Shown: piece after piece, positions 46,901 through 58,368 of the stretch | Position numbering within the stretch: the stretch's first letter is position 1 | Layout of the letters: each line of letters begins with the position of its first letter | From: Hirundichthys speculiger | Taxonomy: Eukaryota > Chordata > Actinopteri > Beloniformes > Exocoetidae | Length of the DNA stretch: 64,000 bases | NCBI GenBank assembly: GCA_018398805.1 | Contig: JAGFBZ010001885.1 | Span: forward strand, 893,001-957,000 | Reading direction: 5' to 3' | The notes under the pieces: generated by a model | What the model saw: the letters and a program-made list of their open reading frames with translations, nothing else | Database searches by the model: none | What the model was told of the DNA's origin: nothing | Program-made: the position numbers and the translations under genes

Positions 46901-47268
46901 ACAGTCATGGAAAAAATTATTAGACCACCATTTTTTCTTCACTTTCTTGTTCATTTTAATACCTGGTACCACTAAATGTCATCATGTGACTAAAACAGAC
47001 AGAAAAGAAAACACTGAATGCATAAAAGCAGTGTTTTTGGCAGTACAACGCCATAGCTATTGATGTAAAAACTTAAGTGATTTAGGTTATAATCAAGAAA
47101 ACCATGGAAAATGGTAAGATATCAGCTCTTAAATAAAACTCTTATGAGCAATCTTTGTGGTTATCGTTATGTTTGTCCAAACAAATGTACCTTTAGTTGT
47201 ACCAGGCATTAAAATGAACAAGAAACTGAAGAAAACAAGGGTGGTCTAATAATTTTTTCCAGGACTGT
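46901..47268. mobile_element. Tc1/mariner-type MITE with 30-bp inverted ends
   Basis: The ends acagtcatggaaaaaattat (left) and aattttttccaggactgt (right) are inverted copies and continue into TTAGACCACC and GGTGGTCTAA. TA bases flank both sides. A second inverted pair (tcttgttcattttaatacct and its inverse) follows inside. No transposase. Confidence 0.9.
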
Positions 47269-47328
47269 ATATATATATATGTATATATATATACACACAT
47301 ATATACAGTTATGTATATGTATATATAT

Positions 47329-47655
47329 GGTGGTCAGCACTGTTGCAGCAAGGTGCTGGTTTGAACCTCAGCAGGGGCCTTTCTGTGTGGAGTTTGCATG
47401 TTCCCCACGTGCTTGCGTGGGTTTCCTCCAGGTACTTCCTCCCACAGTCCAAAGACATGCATGTCAGGTTAATTGGTGGTACTAAGTTGCCCGTAGGAGT
47501 GATTGTGAGTGTGTGTGGTTCTTCGTTTATACGTGGCTCTGTGATGGACTGGTGATCTGTCCAGGTGGACCCCAGCCTTTCGCCTGGATCGAGCTGGGAT
47601 AGACTCCAGCAGATCCCTGTAACCCTGCAGAGGATTAAACGGACATAGAATGGAT
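47329..47655 (+). repeat. Dispersed teleost repeat, most complete copy
   Basis: It starts with a tRNA-like head (ggtggtcagcactgttgcag, then ggtgctggtttgaacctcag). The body follows, with TGTGTGGAGTTTGCATGTTC, CCTCCCACAGTCCAAAGACA, GGTTAATTGGTGGTACTAAG and a final block at 47590-47650. It shares these with 11097-11455 (inverse) and 19427-19621. Confidence 0.75.
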
Positions 47656-48113
47656 TGTAAGTAGTGTCCAGCCCGGCGCTCCAGTATATGATACATGCAC
47701 CACAAGTACTACAAATCCCAGGGTGCACGGGAATGGAGAAGTGTCTGTCATGTCAATCAAAGCCTGCAAGTACCAGCCCTCCATGTCCTTCTGTTGATAT
47801 GCTCACCAGGAGCCTCAAGCAATAATCTGGATTCTATCCGTGATGGACCAGGGGTCTATTTCAAAAGGAGGTTCAACAACCTCTGTGCTAGGAGATGGAG
47901 TTAGTTGAAGTACACAACAAACCAGACACACAGTTGTAATGTTCTCATGCTTGCAAAGGTTGTCATGCCCCACAATGCCTCGTGCAAGTTTGTGCCCATA
48001 GAAAAAAATCTTCTACAAAATGACAAATCAAATCAAATAAACAGTCAGGGCAACTTTTCTCACAGGTCATGTTTGTCATTTCTGATTTTTTCTGCCTTTT
48101 AGGTAACACAAAT

Positions 48114-48152
48114 AAAGAAATGCAAAGTATTATAAATACTTTGCATTTCTTT
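48114..48152. repeat. Perfect 17-bp palindrome arms around a 5-base loop
   Basis: Left arm aaagaaatgcaaagtat and right arm atactttgcatttcttt are exact reverse complements separated by tataa. Each arm contains ATGCAAAG, similar to half an octamer (POU) site. Confidence 0.9.
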
Positions 48153-48170
48153 AAATAATAAAATATAAAG

Positions 48171-48199
48171 TATATATATTAAGGCCCTTAATATATATA
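48171..48199. repeat. Perfect 14-bp palindrome arms with a single central base
   Basis: Left arm tatatatattaagg and right arm ccttaatatatata flank one C. It starts 18 bases after the previous palindrome. Confidence 0.9.
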
Positions 48200-48665
48200 T
48201 TTTTATTCTGTATGCACATACTTATCCGTATGCAGGCTTTGTAGATAACTACGGTGAAAAACTGAAACACTAATAAAATCATTGAAAATTCCAAACACTG
48301 GATTCAGAACTTTAACATACTTTTCAATGCAAATATAGATTCCTTCTAACCAGTAAAGCCTCTCCCATCAAAGGTCATTTTGTTGCTCCAACATATGCCT
48401 CATAACAGCAATTGCCCAATTAAGTTCAACCTGATTTAGTTTTATGAGGAGAAGGACACAGAGCCACTTGGGATTTGTGGAACAAACGTGCTCCTGACTG
48501 GGTTAAGTTACCCTAGTAACAGATTTTGAGTATTTTCGTTTCTGAAACAGGGTTGAATTAACCCTCCTTGAATTTGAATAACCTCACAACCTGAAACAGA
48601 AAACTCGGAGTTTCCCCTCATTCCAGGACTACTCAGCTTTTACTAAGCCCCTATTTGTGAAAGAA

Positions 48666-49249
48666 GCCCCAGGTCTCTGCTGCTGTTTCTAAACGAAACA
48701 TATGATGGAAATACGGAACATGCTTGGGGCTGAATTCACAAAGCAATATTCAGTCTATAGAGTCTAGAAAATTTAATTTGAACTTTTTAATGAACCATTT
48801 ATAGTTGGTGTGGAAAGAGCACATTTAAATGTCCAAATGGAGCTGATCAAACTCCAGAGCAGTGACACACTGAAGGCAAAGTGTGATTGGGGGCCATGCA
48901 CAGTTTCCACATTTTATCCCTGAAATAATGATTCAGCACTTCATACAAGCTGCTCAAACGCTGGCTTATGTTTGGCAGCAGTCTCCTGTATGTGTGATGA
49001 AGAACCAAACATAACATCAGTGAAAATCTGCTGTTAGAGAGGAAGTCATTATTTATGTATTTTTTATTAATATTAAATCAAGCTGCATTTGTTTAATTCT
49101 GAATAAGATGTCATCTTTCACATTCTCGTATAATCTATTTCACATAAAAGGTTCTGACATTAAAGATGCCAAATGTTGAATTGATTTAGTTTTTATTTTG
49201 AACTGTCCTTCCTGCAAAGCTGTGAAAGTTTAAGCTGCAAAGTTCTCCA
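48666..49249. other. Unassigned DNA
   Basis: No gene or repeat was recognised in this interval. Confidence 0.35.
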
Positions 49250-49770
49250 CAGATTCTCTACTGGGGACAGGACCAGTCCAGTACCTGCACCCACGTCCCC
49301 CTCACATCGTCCCAGTCCCGGGCTTTAAACCTGTTTCTGATGACAGTTGGGATGGTCCTTCTGATCTTTGGCCAGGGGCTTGTGGTGCCTGTTTCTGCTT
49401 CCGTGTGATGCTGCCTCCGGATAAGATTAACACAATCCTTTGTTTTTGTACAAGAAAATTTGACTTGGCATTCATAAATGTAGCTCTGTATTGCAGACAT
49501 TTACAAAGGTTTCCCACAGTATTCCCTTGCTCGTGTAGCTGTTGATGAATAACCGTTCTTGATGCAGTGCCAGGTGAAGGATCTGAGATCTCTGATGTTC
49601 AGTTTAGACTCGTACCCTTTCCCTTTAAATGTTGAAATTCCTCCAGATTCTTTGAATTGTTTAATGATACTATACACCATAGAAGAAGAAATATACAATC
49701 ACTTCCAACGATTTTTCAAGGAGCAAAGTTTGAATGATTTTCTATTTTTTTTCTCACTCATTTGTTGACA
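49250..49770 (-). pseudogene. Tc1-like transposase N-terminal relic
   Basis: The minus-strand frame at 49501-49698 holds a Tc1-type DNA-binding region (YISSSMVYSIIKQFKESGGI, then the basic STFKGKG). The following frame at 49258-49500 gives ATFMNAKSNF-like and AETGTTSPWPKIRR stretches that are less certain. The catalytic part is absent or unreadable. It may belong to yet another Tc1 family. Confidence 0.6.
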
Positions 49771-50460
49771 AAGTAAAGATTCTCTGCTCATCTTTTTTCT
49801 CAAAGACTGAGAGCGGTTGAACCAAATCACCTGTTGACATCAGTGATGACATTTTTTTTCCTCTCACCTCCTTCCCAGCTCTAAATTGTACCTGTATTAA
49901 CTTTTTGTAATGTATTTTGTAATTTTGTAATGCAAAAGTGGGCAAGGCAAGTTTATTTATATAACACAATTTATTACAGAAAGTCAAGTCCAAAGTGCTC
50001 TAAAAAGGCATTTAGATGAAAAGGACAGGGAGGAATGAATTCATCTAAGAAAAAAAGCATGAGAATGCCAATAAAAGCCGTACTAAAACTACAAAAATAG
50101 CCTGAAACAAAAAAAAGAAATAAAACGGGAATAAAACACATGCAGTTAATAGGAGCAGTTTAAAATTAAACAAAGAAAATAATTCATAGGTATTTTATGT
50201 GAAGTATGGGCATAGATGGGTGATATTTGTGATGCATGGAAGGCTTAGATTGTGTATATAAGTTATGTAACTCTGCAGAAAATCTGTAGACGTAACATTC
50301 TTTAAAAAAAATAGGTATCACAAATGGTGACAGCTGGCTTCACTCCAGTAAGCTATTTCGATCCTCAATGTACTTTCTCTATGCAAATGTGACATGTCAT
50401 CGTTCAAACGACTTTATGTGATCAATTGTGTGATACATGAACTCAATTCAGCTTCATGAA

Positions 50461-50712
50461 GGTAGGAAGACAGAAAGAAACTCTGGATATGTGGAAGTAA
50501 ACCTGCTCCCAATCAGATTTGGTTCACAGAGTCAGTTACTATGGTAACAGACTTTGAGCATCAGTTATCCCTGGAACATCCTCAACTGAACCCTCTTGCT
50601 CCAGGTTAAGTTACCTCGTTTTGTGAAACAGAAAACTCATAGTTTCCCTGAGTTCAGGTTCAACATACCCAGAGTTTCTATATAACCCGTTTTCTGAAAT
50701 GGACCCCAGATC
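50461..50712. mobile_element. MITE-like repeat, copy 2, inserted in the LINE
   Basis: It carries GTTACTATGGTAACAGACTT and GTGAAACAGAAAACTCATAG, and ends in TTTCTGAAATGGACCCC, in the same order as in the repeat ending at 48665. The LINE peptide on the minus strand is cut exactly where this repeat starts (IKNVKQ then unrelated residues). Confidence 0.65.
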
Positions 50713-51575
50713 TCTGACTCTTATTTGTTTGACATTCTTAATGTGGCCGCTGAATCTTAGATTTGAGTCAGTTAAAACTCTAGAGTTCTCTGGATTTAAG
50801 CTGGGCAGCAACCTTTATAATTTTCATTTGGTTGCCAAATAGGATTATTTCTGTCATATCTTAATTTCACTAAGGGGAGCTTGATAGCATCCAACTATTT
50901 ATGTGCTCCAAGCACTAACAGAGTGAGACTAATGCACCAGAGTCATTTAGTGAAAGAACCAAAAACATGTGTCATCTGTGGTAAGCAACACTGTTATGTA
51001 TTTTTCTGACCCATGTAGAGGTTGAATAAAAGTGGTCCAAGAGTTGATCCTTGAGGGACTCCACAGCTCATGGCTGTAAGCTCAGATTTATGCTCACTCA
51101 TGGGAACAACAAAGCTCCTGCTTTAAAATATGATTTACATAACTGAGAACTGGACCTGATAACCCCATCCAGTTTTCCACTCTGTAAAAAAAGATTTTAT
51201 GGTCCACGGTGTAAAAGGCTGGACTAAGATCCAGCAGCAGCAGTACACATGTTTTACCTGGATCAGTGTTTGGAGAAATGTCATTTAAGACGTTGGTCAG
51301 TGCTGAAGCCAAACTGAAATCTGCATTTAAGACATTGCTCAGCTGAACTCAATAAAGCTTTTTCAATAATTTTCCCAATAAAGGTAAGATTAGAGATTGT
51401 CCTGTAATTGTTTAATAGCAAAGGCTTGAAGCTTCTTTTCTTTAAAAGGGGCTTGACAACTCTTGTTTTGAGAGATCTGGGAAAAAGGCCTGATAAGTGC
51501 AAAGCATTGACAGTTTTAACTACGTCTGTTTCTAGAGAAGCAAAAACTGTTTTAGAAGATGTTGGTTGGCAAACG
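50712..51575 (-). pseudogene. LINE reverse transcriptase relic
   Basis: On the minus strand, in order, the frames give RSLKTRVVKPLLKKRSF with NYRTISNLTFIGKIIEKALL (51281-51502), then LLLLDLSPAFYTVDHKIF (51094-51312), then a GVPQGS-like stretch in which CCTCAAGGATCAACTCTTGG can be read at about 51030-51055. Last comes RVLTDSNLRFSGHIKNVKQ (50750-50811). These are the N-terminal palm and thumb-side blocks of an L2/CR1-like reverse transcriptase. The YADD block is not found. Several frameshifts. Confidence 0.8.
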
Positions 51576-52598
51576 GCATGTTGGTGAATTTAAATTAGAT
51601 ATTTTTCCAGAGTTGTAGTACTGGTAGGAGTAAAACTGATTTAAAAGGTACACAGTGTTTGGTGTAGATTATATAATGGGAAGTCTGATGTTTTTGATTT
51701 TTCCACCAAAAAAGATCCAAACTCATTGCACTTATTCTGTGACATAAAATCATGTTAACTGACTGCAACTGAGGAAACTCTTTAAATTTAACACCAACAT
51801 CCATCATCTCTCCTGTTTGTTCAAGAAACACTGAGTTAAAGTCTGGAGGATTAACGGGATTAAAAGCATAAAGTGAAGATTAAAAAGTTGATGTATGTTA
51901 ATGGATCAAATGACGTTAAAAAGAAAAAATTACAACATTATGAACATACTGTCTCTGACTCTTTCAACGTAATCAGCACAAATTGTGAGCATTTAAGCAG
52001 TCTAAATGTTTAATTGACAGTTGTTATTATACTGTTAGAGTTGCATTGTTTTTTAGCCTTCGCTATAATCCCTTTACCGTGCATGCATGCCTTATCCTGA
52101 CATCCTCACCTATCACCAAAAACAGACTTCAGAGGTCATCGTAAGCTTTTAGCTTTTACTTCGAGCTGATCCCTTGAGTAATTAGTAAGTACTTGTTCAT
52201 ACTTACTTATTAATAACATCTCGTGGGCATGAATTGAAGTTGCAGCTCAAACAACTTCAAGTCAGCCCTTTTTTTATAATTTAAAAAAAAAAGCATCCCT
52301 TGATCCTTGAGCCTCCCAGAAACAGCAGGTTCAGACACTTAATGGCCTCATACAAGAGGATCAATCTGCAGCTCTGTGGAAGGGCTATGTCTGTGTGATG
52401 AGGTCCAGGCTTTTATTCACAGAGGGATGAAAAGTCAATTGGGTCAGGGGACATCGAACCATTTGGCCTGTAGATTGCCTTGTTAAACATCACTTGTCTA
52501 CCTTTCAAAATCTCTGTAGACCTTTTATGTGTCTGCTCCAATAAGATCAGCAACTAGTATATTAGAAGAGTCGCCTCTGAACTTCAAAGTGCTGTGCT

Positions 52599-52679
<81 letters not shown>

Positions 52680-53267
52680 GGAGCATGTCTGATTGCTTAA
52701 GAGCCCCAGGTGCCTTCACTTGAGTATTTGCTTCTTTTTCTCTTATATTGTTTGAAGTGTGTTCAGTTGGTCCCACAGCATTTTGCGTCTATTGTTTGAT
52801 AGTACTGAATCTTTTACTGCTTTCTGACTGATTGCTTCCTTTCTACCATGAGATGGCTAGCGCGAGGAGAGATCAGGGAGAGAAACACTTCTGGATTTCA
52901 TGGAAGCTCAATTCTTCAAGGGGCATCGGTTTCCTTGGTCCAATTTTTCTTTAATCCACTTTGTCTTCACACTTTATTCCTCCATCCAGCGACATCAGCC
53001 ACATTTACATATTCCCTCGTGCTGAACAGCTCTCTAAAGTGTTGATGGAGTGTGTAAATGTGGAATATTGTGTTCCCTTAAATACAATAAGCAATTGTGG
53101 AATCTGTGGAAAGATGAGCTGGCTACAATATCAAGTATTGAAATGAAAGTCCAGACAAAGTACACACATTATACTAATTTGACCACATCACAGACGTCTT
53201 ACTCTTTTGCTGTGATGAAATAAAAGGAGAGGCCTTTTGATATGAAATCTGTTCAATGGTATTTTTT
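51576..53267. other. Unassigned DNA with a long (TA)n run
   Basis: Apart from the microsatellite at 52601-52676, nothing was recognised. Short ORFs have no domain. Confidence 0.4.
52601..52676. repeat. (TA)38 microsatellite
   Basis: Seventy-six bases of pure TA. It is self-complementary and likely to be variable in length. Confidence 0.97.
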
Positions 53268-53431
53268 AGTGTTTCTAAATCCTGGTCCTCAACTGGCTCA
53301 AATGAAGGGGTCGACAGACTTTTTCGGTCCTTGATGGTGGTCCATTCATTTGAAACAGGTGTGTTGGCACAGGTAAACACCCCAAAACATGCAGGACAGT
53401 AGTAGTCGAGGACCAGAATTGAGAAACACTG
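53268..53431. mobile_element. Palindromic hAT-type MITE (about 164 bp)
   Basis: The ends agtgtttctaaatcctggtc and accagaattgagaaacact are inverted copies. The interior CATTCATTTGAAACAGGTGT resembles the centre of the MITE at 11797-12018, so the two may be related. No clear target duplication. Confidence 0.7.
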
Positions 53432-53571
53432 GTACATTTCATGTCTTGACCGTGTTGACATTTTCCGCTCTGACAATCTGAACTCTTTATAATAAATGGT
53501 CATCCTGCTTTTGTTTATTTTTTACTTTTTTCAGAAAAGCCTATTCTCTTTTTGAAACTGCTAAATGTATG

Positions 53572-53957
53572 GCAGAGATTCCCAAAGTGTGGGCCACGGC
53601 CCCCTGGTGGGCCGTCACGGTACTGCAGGTGGGCCGTGAGAGGTCATTAAAATTAAACAAATATGTTTTAAATCCTCGATCTTTTTTAACTGTTTTTGAT
53701 TACTGTAAAATATTAACAACATGATTTAAAAATATTAAGAAGTAACAAAACAAACCAGTTAAGTGTTATTCTGCTGTCATCCTAACTTAATATAACAAGT
53801 GTCACCTTATTTGCTGACCCCTTACATTAATGTCAGAACGTAGCTTCTAGTCCTGTATGTTGATCACAGTTGTGATTAAAGGTTTCGGTGGGCTGCGGAG
53901 ATTTTTCACATTTCAAATTGGGCCTTGTTATTCTGAAGTTTGGAAATGGCTGATGTA
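53572..53957. mobile_element. hAT-type fragment
   Basis: The left end cagagattcccaaagtgtgg, followed by gggccgtcacggtactgcag, is typical of a fish hAT element. The right end (gaagtttggaaatggctg) is an imperfect inverse. No ORF. Confidence 0.6.
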
Positions 53958-54984
53958 GGGCATGCATGCTGAGTTCTACATAACATATTGTTTGTTGGTA
54001 ACTGTTTTTTTTTATGTTTCTGTCCTAAATGGCTGCTTCAGAAGATGTGGTTGTCTGTTGTTCCAGGTCATTTTTCTATTGCATCAAATAGGTGAGAGCC
54101 ACTGAGAAAGAAAATTAACTTTTAGAAGCAGGAAAAACTGATGAATTTCTTAATCCCACCTTTTTTGCATGTTATTGCACAAAACACCTCAGACAGCAAA
54201 TCACATTTGAATTCTCATAATTTTTCTCAATACATCTGCCAGGAAGAACAAATCGATTCTGAAAACAACAACAAAAAAAAAACTCCCAGAGAGAAGTCTG
54301 GCCATTTTCAGTCACAGATTGTTTCCATTATAATGCATTACAGATTGAAATAATGAAAAAAAGATTTAATTTACAAAAAATAAAAAAATTGTGCATCATT
54401 GTCTGCACGACGGGGTGATGCACAGCACATTCCTCTATCTCCATCCAAAAGAGAGCAATAACCTTTAAGCCTTTTTAAAGTGACTTTCCTTGTTAGTGAT
54501 GCATCATTGGAAGTCGAAATAAGTCGACATATGTTCTTTCATCTCCTACTGTGAAACTAATACAGCTTTTCTCTGAGGTGACATAAAAAAAGGAGTCAAT
54601 TTATTCATGAAGGCTGACATGAGTTAGAAGTTGGCCTTAATCTGATCCTGAGCACAGAAAAATGTATTTTGCAAGCACATACATTATGTTTTGAAAATAT
54701 TTATGCCCAAGTAGTGAATATTTCACCTTGAACAAACAAAAAGTCTAGTCTAGTATCAATAGTGCTTAGTTCTGTCTGCATACTCGCTCACTTCAACACG
54801 ACTCAGTATTGTGGCAAGCAAAAATAAAAAAAAAAAAAAAGCAATCAGTGATTGCTTTCCAAAAACATTGTTCTAGTCTAATGCACCGCAGGTAACTAAC
54901 CTTCTGGAACCAGAGATTTTCTCTCAGCCATGCAGTTGTGAATTTAAGGTGACACGCTGTTGTGCAATATTGGATGTAGGACTG
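53958..54984. other. Unassigned DNA
   Basis: Nothing was recognised. Poly-A runs occur at 54274-54282 and 54826-54840. Confidence 0.35.
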
Positions 54985-56060
54985 TTTTTGTTGTTGTTTT
55001 TTCCTTGTTTGGTGGCTTAGATGATTCAAATCTGAAGGTACAAGACTTACTGGCAATGTAACCACCTAAATGTATTAATTTAACATAACAGGGCCCTCAG
55101 TAATGTTTGGAGGAACCATCCACAGCTGGCAACCAGCTGTCGTGGCCGTTCATGCTGGTCACCAGTCTGGTCACACACTGCTGTGGGACAACATCTCATT
55201 CTTCAACCAGCCTTTGTTGCTGGTCAGCCAGTGTGATTGTATTGGTCACTCTGGCGCATCTAAGCTAACTCCACAGGTGTTCAGTGGGGTTGAAGTCAGG
55301 ACTGCTGGCAGCAATCACCAAAGTGTTCTCCGTGTTTTCTCCACACTTTGACCTTATGATCCAAGTCATTGCTGGATATAATGATCCTCTACATGTTCAG
55401 GTTCAGCCCTAGGTGACCAGAGATTAGCTGTGCGCAGTCTGTTCCGGATCGTCTGGGCGGGTAGCCATCAAGCATATCGTCTTGCAGACCTCGACTGTGA
55501 ATGTGTACAAGATTTCCTATGGTTTCTAAGTGCTGACAGGATGAGGAAATGCCTGTCTTCATGGGGTGCCCACTTTGTAGCCTGTTTCTGACATCCTCCA
55601 TTATGTGGAACACAGCCTTCAGTTTGCAGATGGTACCAGGGCTCTCTCCAAATAATGTGGCAACTTGGTTTTATGGAACACCACGTCAAAGTTGCCCTAT
55701 CACACAGGCCCTGTCCAGATCAGTCCAGACCCTTGGAGCAGGCACCAGCTGACCACTGTAGCAGGGCCCATGCTCACAGGTGCAATCAGCTGACAATCAA
55801 GCACCTGATTGTCAGCAACTGGGGTCAATAGCAACAGCAAAATAAATACATGAATAAAAAAGCTGTTTGGCATTGGCAGAGATATGGCAAATCTCTCATG
55901 GGCACAACTCATATTCAGCTCGGCTGCTCATCCCACAAATGCATGTTCCTGACAAATGTGGAACTGTTTCAAGGGGAAATATACAGACTTTACAACAGAA
56001 TAAGATTGGTTGCAGAGAAGCATTGTTACAACAAAGAAACCATCTACCAAACACACATTT
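54985..56060 (-). pseudogene. Second copy of the Tc1-like element of 37765-38665
   Basis: On the + strand, ACTGCTGTGGGACAACATCT and TTCAACCAGCCTTTGTTGCT match the 38.1-kb copy, as does the right arm (ATGTTCCTGACAAATGTGGA). The copy here keeps about 600 extra bases (55330-55800) that are deleted there, with minus-strand frames at 55389-55912 that read as transposase scraps. The left inverted arm is lacking, so the copy is 3'-truncated with respect to transcription. Confidence 0.75.
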
Positions 56061-56767
56061 ACTGCAGGCACTGATATTCTTGACAGACTGATCTCATTTC
56101 TCGATGTGCCGTTTGATTCATGCTGTGTAAAGTTCTGTTCAATGCGATGTTTCTGACCTGAGAGACTATATAATACCTTGTTGGTAAAGCTGCCGTTTAC
56201 TCGCTCTCTTTGGCTATTGTGGTGTGCAGATGGAGGCAAAAATCTCAAATGTCAAGCACATTTCATACTTGTGATATGAGACCGAGGAAGGCCTCGAACA
56301 TGAGTGGGACTGAGAAAATAAACCTATTGATGGCATACGCTTGAGGATTATTTGGATAAATAATCACTTCAGCTTCCAACCAGGCCATGCCCCTGCAGTC
56401 CCCTTTGGGGAGCATGCGGTGCAAAATAAATCCTCTATTGTGAAGCCATCTTAAGTTGATCTCAAGGCTGACAGATGATAAATATTCTGGGAAGAATGCT
56501 GAGGGTGAGAGAATCCCACATTTCCATCATTACTCTGAGATACGAGCTTCCAGGTATTAAAAAACAAACAAACAAACAAAACAAAACAGACAACAGGCCT
56601 GTACTTGTCATGACTAGCACACAGGTTCATTACTGGAAGAGAGAAAGTGGAGTGGAGCATCAGTTATTGTCCAGTCATGTGCTTGGTAACACAGTTTCTT
56701 TTGTGATTATGATCTTGTATTTTCAGTTAGTTGTACAAATGTTTCAGCTCTCCTTTAAATGAGTAAA
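56061..56767. other. Unassigned DNA
   Basis: Nothing was recognised in this interval. An (AAAC)n-type run occurs at 56561-56590. Confidence 0.35.
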
Positions 56768-56775
56768 CATTCGAT

Positions 56776-58360
56776 CAGGGCTGCAGATAGGATTTTTAAA
56801 CTGGGGGGGACTGAGCTGTAACAGAATTATGAGTTTTCTAACTAAATTAACATTCAAAGGCCTATCTAGTTAACACTCGCCTTACATGATCAACTTGTTA
56901 TTTGTCTGGTAAGTTAATGATGCTCCAAAACTTAATGTCTTCTGCATGTTTTACTTAAACATTTGCTGATCTCAGCAGGATAAAGAATCTCATTACAGAA
57001 ACTTTAACTGTAACTTCTAACAAAAAGGGAATGTTCAAAAATGTATAACAAATTAAAATCGAAAGCGATTAACACATTTGTGCCTTCATATAAATGAATA
57101 AAAACATTACAATATGTATGAGACCAAAAGTATAAGAACTTGAACAACAGATTCATAGAATAAAAATGAAAAGTATTTTTTCCAATAATTAAAACTGATC
57201 AGAAAAAGAAAATCCCTCTGCAGCCAAACAAATTTATCATCTATAAGCAGACTCACTAGCTCCCAAAAACATCTCACCTCCTTGCATGTCCCTGGAACAT
57301 ATTGCTGGGCAGTCTAGTTTGTCAAGTCTATCTTGATGAATATGGCACATCGGGGAACGTTAACAGGCAACATGATACTTAAATTGGTCGGTTTTGAAAC
57401 AATGCTGTAGTTGTTTTTTGTTTTTTCATTGTTGAACCCACCAGGGATTGGCTGCAGGCCAGGAGGACAATGTTAACGTCTTAAATCTCATCATTTCAGT
57501 TAACAATTATTCCTTACTAAAACACTATTATAAAAATAACAACATTAAAAGATATACACCTACAGCCGAGAATGCTGTTACTTTAAAATTAATCTACTTC
57601 AGGTAAGTCCAAATGACTCGCTACTTACTCAACATTACAAAACAAGTATTTTTCACACCTGGGAAAACAGGCAAAGGATATCTTTTAGTTCTTGAAATAA
57701 ACATGAAATAAACATGATTTTGTTTGTGATTTTTCTCCTCACTCTTCTCTGGTTTAATGTCTTAGAAAGCTCACCAGCTCAGTCATTAGACAGTTGTTTA
57801 TGATCACCATGGTTACCACTACAGGCAAAGACACCAGCACCCCTTAGGACCCCGGGGTCGAAATGGTGCGTTACAGTTACATTGGAAATCGGAACTTGGA
57901 GCTCCGAACAACATAACCTCAGAACTGAGCGCTTCCCAGTTAAAAAACTGGGACGTCATGGAACATGGAATATGAAAAAAAACAAACAAAATGAAAACGA
58001 TCAGTTAATGAAGTGAAACAAAAACCCCTGGTAGATGCTAGATTTCAATGGTTTTCTGACTTTAAACTTCCAATTTACGAGTATAACCGAACGCACCATT
58101 AGTCTAGCAGAAACATCAATGTTATCAAATGGACCAGCTGTGCAGGATCACTTTCTGGATCCAGGAAGTTTTTAAAGGATTCTTTATCATTGTGAGATAG
58201 ACGAGCTGCTTGGTGGAGGTCTGAGCTCTCCAAGTGCTTTTCTAGTTCTACCTATGGTTTGGTGCCTTACATACAGACGCTGGTGGTGGTGGTAGATAGG
58301 GATCAATATAAATCTGGGGGGGACATGTCCCCCCCATCCCCAGTGCCATCTGCACCCTTG
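56776..58360. mobile_element. 1.6-kb non-autonomous hAT element with perfect 8-bp target duplication
   Basis: The element starts cagggctgcagatagg and ends with ccatctgcacccttg, inverted repeats followed on the inside by G-runs (left) and C-runs (right) such as ctgggggggactgag. It is flanked by cattcgat at 56768-56775 and 58361-58368, an exact duplication. The 1,585-base interior has no ORF over 90 codons and no transposase motif. A GT/GGT run lies at 58280-58296. Confidence 0.88.
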
Positions 58361-58368
58361 CATTCGAT

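Larger units (their letters stand above)
47849..48665. mobile_element. MITE-like repeat with GGGG...TTTC ends, copy 1
   Basis: The left end (ggggtctatttcaaaaggag) and right end (ttgtgaaagaagcccc) are imperfect inverted copies. Its right 200 bases (GTTAAGTTACCCTAGTAAC, then AACCTGAAACAGAAAACTC) resemble 50461-50712, so the family is present twice. The middle holds two hairpins (48114-48152, 48171-48199), and may be a separate insertion. Confidence 0.55.
49940..51575 (-). mobile_element. LINE of a third type, interrupted, minus orientation
   Basis: The 3' end at 49940-49990 reads GGCAAGGCAAGTTTATTTAT on the + strand, a frequent fish LINE 3' junction. The reverse transcriptase remains lie at 50712-51575. 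A MITE-like segment (50461-50712) separates them, so joining the two as one element is an inference. Confidence 0.6.

Noticed and set aside
52529..52723. ORF with a Tyr-Ile repeat
   Set aside because: It is the translation of the (TA)n run.
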